Source: CAZYSK01 sp964649415 (GTDB lineage Bacteria; Chloroflexota; Anaerolineae; B4-G1). Taken from it: a stretch of 29,419 bases of DNA. The notes below the pieces were generated by a model. The model was given only the letters and a program-made list of their open reading frames with translations. It made no database searches and was not told the origin of the DNA. Location: NCBI GenBank assembly GCA_964649415.1, contig CAZYSK010000073.1, positions 1-29,419 of the forward strand, given 5' to 3'. A program made the translations under genes and the position numbers. Positions 6,619-14,694 of the stretch are shown here, piece after piece. Position 1 is the first letter of the stretch. Each line of letters starts with the position of its first letter.

Positions 6619-8877
6619 ATGCAGAAGAAACGCCTGACAACGTGCAAGACAACGACATTTCTTGCGAAGTCACTGCGAAGACTGCTCGGTGTGGGTTTTG
6701 TCCTCTTAATGGCTGTGGGCTGCGAGCCCCCGACCGTGGCGCCAGTGCCCCCTGATACCGATTACGTGTGGAGCCGGGTGATCCATGATCCGCTAGCCTT
6801 TGGACAAGAAGTGATCGGATGCAATCAGATCAACGCAGTCACGTCCGCTCCATTTGGTCTGGTGGCGGTTGGCTATCGGAAGTGCGGTGTCGACGACAGA
6901 AGAGCCGCCATATGGACCTCACCCGATGGTCTCGTCTGGACCTTGGCTTCTCCAGACAACTATATGGAGCTTCATGGCGTGGCCTCCAACGATGAGCGCA
7001 TCGTCGCTGTGGGTGATCCCGGATGGATCTGGACGTCGGAGGATGGATCACAGTGGAGTCTGCTAGACGAGGTTGGAGATGTCCTTTTCGACGTGCTGGC
7101 TACACCTGAGGGATTCCTTGCGGTTGGGACCTGTAAATGGCCAGACTTCGGCGCCGGGGTCTGGAGTTCTACCGATGGTCTCACGTGGGAAGAGGTGTAC
7201 AAGGAGCCCTGGAGCTTCGACGAATACGAGTGGCCGGCCAGCATTCGCCGCTCCGAGATGAGGGCGATAGCGGCCACTCAAGCAGGGTACGTCGCCGTGG
7301 GGAGGTATGAACGATCCGGGCATCGAACGGAGGAAGGTTTCGTCGTCCCCTACACAGACTGGGATGCGGCTGTGTGGGCATCGCCGAACGGTCAGGACTG
7401 GACACTGGAGCGCTATTTTGGGGGAGACGGGAAGCAGGTGTTGCTGGACGTTGTCGAGAGCGGCGACTACATCTACGCCGGCGGACGGGACGAGGTGGCG
7501 GATTTATACGATACGCTCCAACCACGTTTGTGGCGCTCGTCCGACGGCGGCCACCAGTGGACCCGAGTCACCAGCGTCGACGATTCCGATTTCACGATGC
7601 CTCACGCTGTATACGCCTTACTCGAGGCGGGCAATTTGTCTGGCGAAGGCTTTCAGACATTTGCCGCGGGCTGGGCCGATAGTGTGGACTTTGATGGGCG
7701 CGTGTGGGCGGAATGGGGTGGCGTGTCCCATTGGTGGGGTGGCGTAGCCCAGTTTCACGCTTCCGTGCCCCCGGACCACAAAGTTGTCAACGCCCTGGCC
7801 CATCATGGTTCAGATCTCATCGCGGCTGGCGGCAACGATGAACAGGCGATTGTGTGGCGATTCTCGACCGTTCCCCAGATTGAAGCCGCGGTCTCCGATC
7901 TGGACTTCCAAATTGTGTTCGGTGGCAGCAATGGCTTGGGCATCGTGAATGTGGATGGTTCAAACATGAGCTATCTGGGAGTTGATGGCACCAGCCCAAC
8001 CTGTTCTCCTCATGGGAAGATCGCCTATACGGGCGTGGGACAGGGTGAGGACATCTTCGTAGTAGACGCCGATGGCTCGAACGTGACTCAGCTCACCGCG
8101 CTTCCAGGCAGGCAGTGGGATCCCGACTTCTCGCCGGACGGGCAGAAGATCGTATTCTCCAACACGCATGGTGAGGGTAGAACGGCGACTGTAGACATCT
8201 TCTCTATCAACGTGGACGGAACCGGCCTGGTGAACCTCAGCAACTCCGTCAGCACGGACGACTATGGCGCCAATTGGTCGCCGGACGGGAGAGAGATCCT
8301 GTTTCTGAGAGAAGACGGCCACAGCGGTCTTTGGGTCATGAACGCGGACGGTTCGGGGCAGAGGCAGCTCCTGGCCGATGATGTGGCGGACGCCAATTGG
8401 CTTCTGACCGGTCGTGAGATCATATACACGAGTCCTTCCTCCCAGCAGGTTCAGGGCGCGCGCACGCGTTTCGACGTCTTCGTCGCGGAGTACGACGGGA
8501 CAAGCCTGCAAAGCGCTCTGAACATCGGCACCTATACCATGACTCGTTCAGGGCTTGAGATCTCCCCGGACGGCAAATGGGTGGCTGTCACGTCAGTTTC
8601 ATCGATGGACCCTGATAAGCCGGGCATCTGCCTCATGAGTGTGCAGGGTTCTGAGCTGTACAATCTGATCAACGATCCAGCTATCGAGCCGGAGACTCCA
8701 ACCTGGCACTCTCGGTTCCTCGATCAGGATGGCGATGGCGTGGAGGATGCGCTCGACAACTGCCCCACCACGCCCAATCCGAACCAGGAGGATGAAGATG
8801 GGGATGGGTTCGGCGATGTGTGCGACCTTTGCTCAACCCCTGCCGGCGGAGAGGAGGAATACGAACCGGACGTCTGA
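6619..8877 (+). CDS. Surface lipoprotein with a sialidase-type repeat region, a TolB-like propeller and a calcium-binding tail
   Basis: 752 residues. A twin-Arg-free signal ends in the lipobox MAVGC (C35). Residues 90-320 hold five Asp-box-like repeats of the W-x-S-x-D-G-x-x-W type (near 98, 137, 182, 252 and 304), which suggests a BNR/sialidase-like beta-propeller. Residues 430-690 hold TolB/PD40 repeats with D-ADGSN-QLT and FSPDGQKIVF signatures near 477, 526, 571 and 645, a second propeller. The end (702-736) has two DxDGDG motifs with Cys, as in thrombospondin type-3 calcium repeats. No glycosidase catalytic residues are evident, so binding or scaffolding is more likely than catalysis. 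ATG 6619 is chosen for AAGGAGG eight bases upstream; the longer open frame overlaps the hydrolase gene and is spurious. Function unknown. Confidence 0.87.
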   Translation: MQKKRLTTCKTTTFLAKSLRRLLGVGFVLLMAVGCEPPTVAPVPPDTDYVWSRVIHDPLAFGQEVIGCNQINAVTSAPFGLVAVGYRKCGVDDRRAAIWTSPDGLVWTLASPDNYMELHGVASNDERIVAVGDPGWIWTSEDGSQWSLLDEVGDVLFDVLATPEGFLAVGTCKWPDFGAGVWSSTDGLTWEEVYKEPWSFDEYEWPASIRRSEMRAIAATQAGYVAVGRYERSGHRTEEGFVVPYTDWDAAVWASPNGQDWTLERYFGGDGKQVLLDVVESGDYIYAGGRDEVADLYDTLQPRLWRSSDGGHQWTRVTSVDDSDFTMPHAVYALLEAGNLSGEGFQTFAAGWADSVDFDGRVWAEWGGVSHWWGGVAQFHASVPPDHKVVNALAHHGSDLIAAGGNDEQAIVWRFSTVPQIEAAVSDLDFQIVFGGSNGLGIVNVDGSNMSYLGVDGTSPTCSPHGKIAYTGVGQGEDIFVVDADGSNVTQLTALPGRQWDPDFSPDGQKIVFSNTHGEGRTATVDIFSINVDGTGLVNLSNSVSTDDYGANWSPDGREILFLREDGHSGLWVMNADGSGQRQLLADDVADANWLLTGREIIYTSPSSQQVQGARTRFDVFVAEYDGTSLQSALNIGTYTMTRSGLEISPDGKWVAVTSVSSMDPDKPGICLMSVQGSELYNLINDPAIEPETPTWHSRFLDQDGDGVEDALDNCPTTPNPNQEDEDGDGFGDVCDLCSTPAGGEEEYEPDV

Positions 8878-8886
8878 TTGGCGATT

Positions 8887-8915
8887 TTGACGCCCACGCA
8901 GAGTTGCAATAGAAT
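8887..8915 (+). promoter_or_regulatory. Predicted sigma-70-type promoter in the 8878-9060 intergenic region
   Basis: TTGACG (8887-8892), 17 bases, TAGAAT (8910-8915). It begins nine bases after the lipoprotein stop codon and would transcribe through the conserved motif at 8945 into the hairpin at 8983. It may serve a small RNA or the GNAT gene at 9061. Confidence 0.5.
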
Positions 8916-8921
8916 AGAACA

Positions 8922-9018
8922 CGTAGCCACGCTGGCCCAGGGGGCACGAGCGCTTTGGGGGTAGGCATTGGAGGAACACGGAGCCCGCCCACACGATCAC
9001 GATGCAGGCGGGCGTTTT
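8922..9018 (+). ncRNA. Candidate small RNA or attenuator leader, copy A
   Basis: About 97 bases run from the expected start of the 8887 promoter to a hairpin with a T-run. The segment CACGAGCGCTTTGGGGGTA (8945-8963) is repeated with two changes at 14605-14623. In both places exactly 19 bases separate it from a GCCCGCC...GGCGGGC hairpin plus T-run. No open frame of note lies inside. No known riboswitch class is recognised. It could instead be the attenuated leader of the GNAT gene, or a decayed mobile repeat. Confidence 0.35.
8983..9018 (+). terminator. Predicted intrinsic terminator
   Basis: GCCCGCC (8983-8989) pairs with GGCGGGC (9007-9013) across a 17-base loop and is followed by GTTTT. 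It ends either the lipoprotein transcript or the candidate small RNA. Confidence 0.6.
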
Positions 9019-9060
9019 GTGGTGCTACTTGGGCAGCGTCATCAATGATCTTGAGTACAA

Positions 9061-9576
9061 ATGCGGATTGAAACAAGGAGACTGATACTGCGGCGCTTAA
9101 GGGTTGCCGACGCGCCAGAGCTCTTTCGAACGGTGGGTGACCCCGACGTGATGAAGTACTGGGTAGGGGGGGCGGACAGGAGTACCGGGTCTACAGAGCG
9201 GCGAATTGTCGAGATAGAGGACCATTGGAAGGCACACGGATTTGGCGATTGGGGTGTAGTTGAAAGGAAAAGCGGTCGCTTATTAGGGTTCAGTGGATTG
9301 CACCACGTTGCTGACATGGTTGAAGTCAATATGGGGTATGCCTTTGAAAAGACCAAATGGCGGCAAGGGTTTGGATTCGAGACTTGTCAGGCGGTGCTTG
9401 ATTTTGGGTTTCAGAGACTAGGCTTGGATATGGTCGTGGCTGTCATCTGGCCGGACAACGGTGCTTCAATCAGGCTGGCTGAGAAACTGGGTCTTCGCTT
9501 CTGGAAGGAGTTCACCTGGCAAGGGGGCGAGAGAGTCATATATCGGATATTTCGGGACGAAGGCGTTGGGGAGTAG
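9061..9576 (+). CDS. GNAT-family N-acetyltransferase, RimJ/RimL-like
   Basis: 171 residues, full length for the family. It transfers an acetyl group from acetyl-CoA to an amine; the substrate is not predictable here. The N-terminus ETRRLILRRLRVADAPELF is typical of RimJ/RimL-like enzymes. A segment near 112-125 (AFEKTKWRQGFGFE) stands where the pyrophosphate loop R/Q-x-x-G-x-G/A is expected, and the C-terminal WPDNGASIRLAEKLGLRF (about 135-152) is the usual NxxSxxLxEKLGF-type motif. ATG 9061 opens the domain directly; no good ribosome binding site is visible. The methyltransferase gene begins 19 bases downstream. AT-rich codons here differ from the Res and AOR genes. Confidence 0.87.
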   Translation: MRIETRRLILRRLRVADAPELFRTVGDPDVMKYWVGGADRSTGSTERRIVEIEDHWKAHGFGDWGVVERKSGRLLGFSGLHHVADMVEVNMGYAFEKTKWRQGFGFETCQAVLDFGFQRLGLDMVVAVIWPDNGASIRLAEKLGLRFWKEFTWQGGERVIYRIFRDEGVGE

Positions 9577-9595
9577 TTCAGCCATTGGATGTACA

Positions 9596-10291
9596 ATGAG
9601 CAGATCGAAGACGGAGTTAACGGCGAAAATCCAAGCAGACTTCGACCGTATCGCTTTGCTTCCGAGCAGTGAATGGAATCACAACAGTCACTATCACGGG
9701 TTCCTGATGAAGCACGTCCCACCGCGCTGCGGGGAGTCGCTGGACGTCGGCTGCGGCACGGGCGCTTTTTCGCGATGCCTGGCGACCTGCTCGGATCGAG
9801 TCCTTGCATTGGATCTGTCACCGCAGATGATTCGAGTCGCCAGGGAGAGATCGGGTGCGTGGCCGAACATCGACTTTCGAGTCGCCGATGTAAGGACGTG
9901 GGAATTCCCGGCTGGGCGATTTGACTGCATTGCATCTATCGCGACGCTGCATCACCTGCCGCTTGAGGAGACGTTGGTCAAGATGAGGGACGCCTTGAGG
10001 GATGGAGGCTCACTGGTGATACTCGATTTGTTCCAGGAAGCAGGAATGCGCGATGCGCTCGCGAGCGCGTTGGCGGTGCCGGTGGGCGTGGGACTGAGCC
10101 TGGTCAAGAACGGGCGGCTCAGGGAGCCGCGTGACGTGCGGGAGGCCTGGGCTGAGCACGGGGAGAATGAGGCGTATCCCACCCTGGCTCAGGTGCGCCA
10201 GGTGTGTACGAGAGTGCTCCCAGGTGCCCGAGTGAGAAGGCATCTGTTGTGGCGCTACTCTCTCGTCTGGAGGAAGGGGACTATACAATGA
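9596..10291 (+). CDS. Class I SAM-dependent methyltransferase
   Basis: 231 residues. Motif I is LDVGCGTG (49-56), followed by VLALDLSP (acidic residue for the SAM ribose) and FDCIASIATLHHLP, the post-motif of the UbiE/Methyltransf_11 group. It should methylate a small molecule; the substrate is unknown. ATG 9596 places motif I at a normal distance; the open frame back to 9461 overlaps the GNAT gene and is discarded. The stop TGA overlaps the next ATG (ATGA at 10288-10291), so the next gene is translationally coupled. The two adjacent methyltransferase-like genes suggest a common pathway, which is inference. Confidence 0.88.
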   Translation: MSRSKTELTAKIQADFDRIALLPSSEWNHNSHYHGFLMKHVPPRCGESLDVGCGTGAFSRCLATCSDRVLALDLSPQMIRVARERSGAWPNIDFRVADVRTWEFPAGRFDCIASIATLHHLPLEETLVKMRDALRDGGSLVILDLFQEAGMRDALASALAVPVGVGLSLVKNGRLREPRDVREAWAEHGENEAYPTLAQVRQVCTRVLPGARVRRHLLWRYSLVWRKGTIQ

Positions 10292-10905
10292 GATTCCACT
10301 ACACGCAGGTATTCCTCTTGACATGGATAATTGCATTCTGGGTCTACTACTTCCTGACCTATGGCCGGGTTGAGGAGAAGCACGAGCGGGTCGTCAGCGA
10401 GAAGTATGGCATACGGGCGAAATGGGGGCCATTCTTCGGTTTGGCGTTCGTGGGATGGTCCGTGATCATCCTGATCTACTTCTTCCACTACGACAGCATC
10501 GACTGGGTGTGGAAACTGGCCTTTCTCGATTCCACCCCGGTCAAGCTCATCGCCATCGTCGTCATGTGTCTCGCCTTCCTGCTGAACGTCGTGTTCACGG
10601 TGTCCGTCGGCAAGACCATTCGAGACGCTTTCGCTGCGGAGGAAGAGCCAACGCTGGTCACGACGGGGATCTACGGCTACGTCCGGCATCCCGGCTATCT
10701 GGCCTTGTTTGCCGTCGCCTTCGGAGGCTTTTTGCTCATCCCGAACCTCATCGCGCTGGCCTGGCTGGTATACACGTGCGTGGTTGTATACGGCCACACG
10801 TTGGAGGAAGAGAGCAAGCTGGTGCAGATCTACGGAGAGGCATACGAGCGGTACCAGCGCGAGGTGGGGAGGTTTCTGCCGAAGCTGAGGCGCAAGGGCG
10901 GGTAG
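10288..10905 (+). CDS. Integral-membrane methyltransferase of the isoprenylcysteine carboxyl methyltransferase (ICMT/PEMT-like) family
   Basis: 205 residues with hydrophobic helices near 5-24, 50-67, 85-106 and 138-167. The signature TTGIYGYVRHPGY (125-137) followed by HTLEEE (170-175) and YGEAYERYQREVGRFLP is the C-terminal SAM-binding half of the ICMT family. Bacterial members methylate varied small or lipid-like substrates; the substrate here is unknown. ATG 10288 overlaps the upstream methyltransferase stop by four bases; an open frame from 10204 lies inside that gene and is rejected. A 135-base gap follows before the HAD gene, with no clear terminator. Confidence 0.87.
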   Translation: MRFHYTQVFLLTWIIAFWVYYFLTYGRVEEKHERVVSEKYGIRAKWGPFFGLAFVGWSVIILIYFFHYDSIDWVWKLAFLDSTPVKLIAIVVMCLAFLLNVVFTVSVGKTIRDAFAAEEEPTLVTTGIYGYVRHPGYLALFAVAFGGFLLIPNLIALAWLVYTCVVVYGHTLEEESKLVQIYGEAYERYQREVGRFLPKLRRKGG

Positions 10906-11040
10906 CGGGCGCGGCGGGCTGCCGGGGCGTCCTCCGGGTTGCGGCGGAGCTGATGGGTGAGAGTTTGAGCAAGAATCGTTCGACGTTGGGGCCTGCCAGC
11001 CACTCGCTGGAGGCGACCAGGGCCAATGAGAGGATGGCGC

Positions 11041-11676
11041 ATGTTTCGCAACATTATCTGGGACGTGGACGGCACGTTGTTTGATACCTATCCGGCCATC
11101 GTCGAGTCGTTCAGGGCGGCGGTGAGCGATCTGGGCGGAGACGTCTCTCTGGAAACGATAGAAGGTCTGGCGAAGATATCACTGACTCATTGTCTAGCGG
11201 CACTGGCGGATAGGTGTGGATTGAGCGAAGCCGATATTGAGAGAGGCTTCAAGGAGCATTATGGATCCGTAGCGGCCGGGGAGAGTCCACCATTTCCAGG
11301 CGTGATGAGGTTATGCCAGTACATCGAGGAAATCGGTGGGCAAAACGCCATAGTAACGCATCGGGGGAGAGCGGGCACGGCCGAGCTCTTGGATACACAC
11401 GGTATGACGGCGTATTTCACTGGGGTGATCGTTCGGGACGATGGCTATGCGCGAAAGCCCGATCCGGAAGCATTTGAAGCGGTCATCGAGAAGTGTGGGC
11501 TCAAACGGGAAGAAACGTTGGCCGTCGGAGATCGGGAGATTGACGTCATTGCTGGCCAGCGGGCAGGTCTGTTCAGTTGTTATTTTGGGAGTGACCCAAT
11601 TGATGTGGAAGCCGACCTGACGATCAGCGAAATGGACGATTTGTACGAGTACATCGTGAAGGAGAACGGACGCTGA
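11041..11676 (+). CDS. HAD-superfamily phosphatase, phosphoglycolate phosphatase-like
   Basis: 211 residues. Motif I is WDVDGTLFDT (nucleophile D8, acid/base D10), motif II is VTHRG (T106), motif III is K139 in RKPDPEAF, and motif IV is GDREID (D164, D168). An alpha-helical cap lies between 15 and 85, as in class I HAD phosphatases. It hydrolyses a phosphomonoester; the substrate is unknown. ATG 11041 is preferred over ATG 11026 because the family begins directly at motif I and a GAGAGG element is well placed. Neighbours give no pathway. Confidence 0.88.
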   Translation: MFRNIIWDVDGTLFDTYPAIVESFRAAVSDLGGDVSLETIEGLAKISLTHCLAALADRCGLSEADIERGFKEHYGSVAAGESPPFPGVMRLCQYIEEIGGQNAIVTHRGRAGTAELLDTHGMTAYFTGVIVRDDGYARKPDPEAFEAVIEKCGLKREETLAVGDREIDVIAGQRAGLFSCYFGSDPIDVEADLTISEMDDLYEYIVKENGR

Positions 11677-11859
11677 ATCGTCTTGTGACGGCCAGGTTCG
11701 ATGCGAGGAAGTCAAAGATGGAGGGTTTTCCTTCAGCGTGGGTGACTCCGATCAAGAGACCGAGCACCTTAGCTATATGGCCAAGCGAGAGATGGGTAGA
11801 CAGCCAACGGGTGCAGCCGGCAGTTGTGCCCATAAAGCGCATATTCGGAGGAGGACAGC
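11677..11859. other. Intergenic stretch without a recognised gene
   Basis: No convincing start, ribosome binding site or domain is seen. Both strands have open frames here (11685-12032 plus; 11624-12058 minus), but neither resembles a family I know, and their C-terminal halves overlap the better-supported remnant at 11860. A purine run GGAGGAGGA (11847-11855) lies at the right end, positioned like a ribosome binding site for that remnant. Confidence 0.4.
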
Positions 11860-12042
11860 ATATCTCGTGTAGAGAGAGCGCCGGCTGCGGGCGACACTGG
11901 CGCGGACAGCAGTTGGCGGGTGATGTACGTGGTTGGGGGGATCGCGGCACCGGTCGCGTTGCCGGGCGGGGTCCTGATGATGGTGTGGAGTGTCTTGGTG
12001 ACCAGGAAGCTGTTGCAGTTGAGCAGGGGTAATAGCGAATGA
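11860..12042 (+). pseudogene. Remnant of a small or internally deleted membrane protein gene with an ATA in place of a start codon
   Basis: A 60-codon frame ends in TGA (12040-12042), which overlaps the next ATG as ATGA, the usual sign of translational coupling. GGAGGAGGA (11847-11855) sits four bases before ATA 11860, where a start codon would be expected; the frame upstream is closed by a TAA. The product would be polar for ~20 residues, then one hydrophobic span (WRVMYVVGGIAAPVALPGG through MMVWSVLV) and a basic end. The start of the span resembles the first helix, and the end resembles the last helix, of DUF4386-like multi-pass proteins, which would fit an internal deletion; that reading is tentative. 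It could also be a genuine 60-residue membrane peptide with a rare start. Confidence 0.4.
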
Positions 12043-12395
12043 AGGAAAACGCAATCAACCCAGACGTTCAGCAGTATATCGACGCGGTGCAGGACGAGCG
12101 CAGGCCGCTCTTCGACAGGCTCCAGGCGCTGATCCTGGACCTGTATCCAGACGCCGAGGTCGTGCTGTCGTACAAGATACCGACGTACCGGGTGCGGCCT
12201 GGATGGGTCGCCCTGGGCTACTGGAAGGGCGGTGTCTCGATCTACACCAACGGCCCGCACCACATCGCGGATTTCAAGGCGCAGTATCCGGCCATCAAGA
12301 CGGGCAAAGGCAGCATCAACTTCCGGGTCACCGATGAGGTGCCGGTGGCAGCTGCGAAGCAGGTGATGCAACACGCGATCGAACACTCGAGGTAG
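12039..12395 (+). CDS. DUF1801 (YdhG/iron-chaperone-like fold) domain protein
   Basis: 118 residues, the normal length for this single-domain family. It has the characteristic helix QQYIDAVQDERRPLFDRLQALI and then AEVVLSYKIPTYRV, a Tyr/Trp-rich sheet (GWVALGYWKGGVSIY), and the ending GKGSINFRVTDEVPVAAAKQVM. Related proteins bind iron or small ligands, or are unstudied; no reaction is assigned. The ATG overlaps the stop of the upstream remnant by four bases. Confidence 0.87.
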   Translation: MKENAINPDVQQYIDAVQDERRPLFDRLQALILDLYPDAEVVLSYKIPTYRVRPGWVALGYWKGGVSIYTNGPHHIADFKAQYPAIKTGKGSINFRVTDEVPVAAAKQVMQHAIEHSR

Positions 12396-12437
12396 CGCCG
12401 GCAACTGCATGCAGTTGAGCCAGCGCGGAGGTGAATG

Positions 12438-13007
12438 ATGATCGAGCAAGAACCAACACAAGACCCACCTGAGTTGACCTGGGTGGCCAGACTGCCATTT
12501 GCGCGGGACCCGGTGTTCATCCGCCAGATGTCGTTGGTGTTTGTGCTGCCGCTGCTCGTGTTGGGGTTCCTAATGGTGATCATATCGTGGCCGTTGGATG
12601 TGGAGAGCCTGGGCGTGGTATTGAAGGTTGTGCTGATCACCGGGGGAGTGATGCTGGCCCTGTACGTTTTCGTCATCTTTGGGGTGCTGCGTGGCCGCCA
12701 GGAAGTTCGCTACACGCTGGATGAGAAAGGCATCCGCGAGGAGACGGCCGGCCCATTGAAGTACATGAATATCGTCAAATTCCTATTGGTGCTTTCCGGC
12801 AAGCCAACCTATGCCGGGATTGGGCTGATGGCGCAAGGGCCGAAATCCGAGCACACGACGTGGAAGCAGATCCGGGACTTCGTGCCTGATCCGCAGGCGC
12901 AGACGATTACCCTGCGCAAGGGGCGTGCGGATGCGATGGTTCTGCATTGTACGCAAGAGAATTATGAACACGTATTGACGTGGGTACAGGCGCACGCTGG
13001 GCGATGA
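12438..13007 (+). CDS. Two-TM membrane protein with a cytoplasmic PH/YcxB-like domain
   Basis: 189 residues, not recognised as a named family. An N-terminal polar stretch is followed by two membrane helices (about 30-52 and 60-85), a pair seen in YcxB-like or PH-like bacterial proteins. The soluble remainder includes EVRYTLDEKGIREETAGP, then WKQIRDFVPDPQAQTITLRKGRADAMVLHC, which suggests a beta-rich PH-like fold. ATG 12438 is chosen over 12435 because GGAGGTGA is better spaced from it. Neighbours give no clue to role. Confidence 0.75.
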   Translation: MIEQEPTQDPPELTWVARLPFARDPVFIRQMSLVFVLPLLVLGFLMVIISWPLDVESLGVVLKVVLITGGVMLALYVFVIFGVLRGRQEVRYTLDEKGIREETAGPLKYMNIVKFLLVLSGKPTYAGIGLMAQGPKSEHTTWKQIRDFVPDPQAQTITLRKGRADAMVLHCTQENYEHVLTWVQAHAGR

Positions 13008-13030
13008 TGTTCCGCCCGACCTGTAGTATT

Positions 13031-13099
13031 GCCGCAAAGAACGCCAGGAGCGCGGAGGAAAAACGGAAATCTTTGCGAACTTTGCGCGCTCTGCGGTGA
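13031..13099. repeat. Imperfect palindromic intergenic repeat (CGCAAAG type)
   Basis: CCGCAAAGAACGCCAGGAG on the left and a CTTTGCG-rich segment ending in CTCTGCGG on the right form an imperfect inverted repeat across about 70 bases. From memory, similar short CGCAAAG/CTTTGCG palindromes are scattered between genes in several bacterial phyla. It fills most of the 156-base gap before the secreted propeller gene. Confidence 0.6.
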
Positions 13100-13163
13100 G
13101 AAGAATCCACCAACACGAATAGGGTGGACTAGCAAATCGTGCCGATGAGAGAAAGGAGGAACA

Positions 13164-14510
13164 ATGTCTGTCAAGAGAATCTGGCCCGTGGTAGTTCTGG
13201 CCTGTATTGTGATACTGGCAGGGGGAGCGATCCCCAGCGACGCCGCCCGCCCGCGTTCGGGCAGCCTCGGTCGAGTCCTTGCCCCGGCTACATACCATTT
13301 GGGACCCGAGGTTCAGATTTCCACTCCCTCATCGCCCGTCGACGCCGATCGACACCAGCCTGTCGTGGCCCACGATTGGCAGCACCACGAGTACCTGGTG
13401 GTTTGGCACAATCAGTGGACTGGAAGCCGGGACATCTACGCTCAACGTATGTCCGAGAGTGGCGAACGCGTGGGGCCCTGGTTTGCCGTCTCCTCCGGTC
13501 CCAACGACCGATCCCAGCCGGCCGTGGCCTACAACGCCACCAACGACGAATACCTGGTGGTCTGGATGTACGAGGCCAGCGCCGACGTCTACGAGATTTG
13601 GGGCAAGATCATCTCCTGGAACGGCCCGGGCACAACGCCCGAGTTCCGCATCATGCAGTGGGCCAACCGGAGTTTCTGGTCGCCGCGCGTGGCCTGGAAC
13701 AGCTATCGGAACGAGTACCTGGTGGTGTGGAACGCTTTCGACACGACGACCAGCTTCCCTCCAGGTTTGCCTCACGACATCGCCGGCTATCGCATCTCGG
13801 CTGACGGGGTCGTGCAGAACGCCGGCTCGCCCCTCATCCTCACCTCGTATGCCTACCCACACCAGGTGGACCTGACCTACAACGTCGCCAAGGATGAGTA
13901 TTTCCTGGCCTTCGTAGTCGTACACACCCAGGTGAGCACCGGCAACGACGTCTATGGATTGCGTGTGGGATGGGACGGTTCTCCTGTCAATCCTCCGGGC
14001 CTGATTCACATCTTCGACCTGGCCAAGAACCAGAACGCCCCGGCCGTCACCACCAACGAACAGGATCGCTACATGGTGGTCTGGGAACACGAATACAGCT
14101 CCACGGATCACGATATCTACGGTCGGGAGTACGATGCAAACGGCAACCCGGTGGGCAGCTACTTTGCAATCGCCTCGTGGACTGAGGAGGATACGGTGCC
14201 TGACGTGGCGGCCAACGGGGCCAGCCGTGAATGGTTGGCCGTCTGGCAGCGGGAGCTCCCGGGTGGCTCTGGCTATTCCATCCACGGGTTTCGCTGGGGT
14301 TCCTCCGGCTCTGGCGTAAATGCCTACCTCTTTGACGTCGCCAACTGGACGTTCGTGGAGGCCAAGGCCCCGGCTGTGGCCGCGGACATCCCCGGCTACC
14401 TGATCGTGTATGAGGAGGTCATTGCCCCGGCAAAGCAGCACATCTACGGGCGCACGTGGTGGCCCGAGGTGGTGTATCTGCCGCTGATGCTCAGGGCGTA
14501 CACGGGGTAG
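13164..14510 (+). CDS. Secreted seven-repeat beta-propeller-like protein with a YLP-type C-terminal tail
   Basis: 448 residues. A signal peptide (1-28) precedes seven evenly spaced blade-like repeats, each with an aromatic-hydrophobic strand: YLVVW at 77, 130 and 185, YFLAF at 246, YMVVW at 303, WLAVW at 357 and YLIVY at 412. Asp/Tyr turns (DIYAQR, DVYGLR, DIYGRE, SIHGFR) follow most of them. Seven repeats suit a closed seven-bladed propeller. No catalytic residues are recognised. The protein ends VVYLPLMLRAYTG; the convergent gene at 14855 also ends in a YLP motif. ATG 13164 is preceded by GAAAGGAGG with good spacing. Likely outside the cell, role unknown. Confidence 0.85.
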   Translation: MSVKRIWPVVVLACIVILAGGAIPSDAARPRSGSLGRVLAPATYHLGPEVQISTPSSPVDADRHQPVVAHDWQHHEYLVVWHNQWTGSRDIYAQRMSESGERVGPWFAVSSGPNDRSQPAVAYNATNDEYLVVWMYEASADVYEIWGKIISWNGPGTTPEFRIMQWANRSFWSPRVAWNSYRNEYLVVWNAFDTTTSFPPGLPHDIAGYRISADGVVQNAGSPLILTSYAYPHQVDLTYNVAKDEYFLAFVVVHTQVSTGNDVYGLRVGWDGSPVNPPGLIHIFDLAKNQNAPAVTTNEQDRYMVVWEHEYSSTDHDIYGREYDANGNPVGSYFAIASWTEEDTVPDVAANGASREWLAVWQRELPGGSGYSIHGFRWGSSGSGVNAYLFDVANWTFVEAKAPAVAADIPGYLIVYEEVIAPAKQHIYGRTWWPEVVYLPLMLRAYTG

Positions 14511-14604
14511 CACGGGCTTCTACTCCTTGAGCCGCATACACTATTTTGGTATCTGCCCGTATTGCCGGTACAGTATCTGCGCCGGGTCAAATCAGCCGAG
14601 GTAG

Positions 14605-14674
14605 CACGAGCCCTTTGGAGGTACACAACGTAGGCCCATGCAGCCCGCCCACCTCGATGTGTGGCGGGCTTTTC
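14605..14674 (+). ncRNA. Candidate structured element, copy B, ending in a predicted terminator
   Basis: CACGAGCCCTTTGGAGGTA (14605-14623) matches the motif at 8945 in 17 of 19 positions. After an identical 19-base spacer a stem GCCCGCC/GGCGGGC (14643-14669) leads into TTTT. A weak TTGAGC-N17-TATCTG lies at 14527-14555. The hairpin would terminate the upstream propeller gene whether or not the rest is an RNA gene. This accounts for most of the 14511-14694 gap. Confidence 0.35.
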
Positions 14675-14694
14675 GCGAAGTTGTCCGTGACGAG

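Noticed and set aside
11685..12032. 115-codon plus-strand frame in the 11.7-12.0 kb gap
   Set aside because: Its second half is Gly/Arg/Asp-rich and out of frame with the better-supported coupled remnant; no family match or ribosome binding site is visible.
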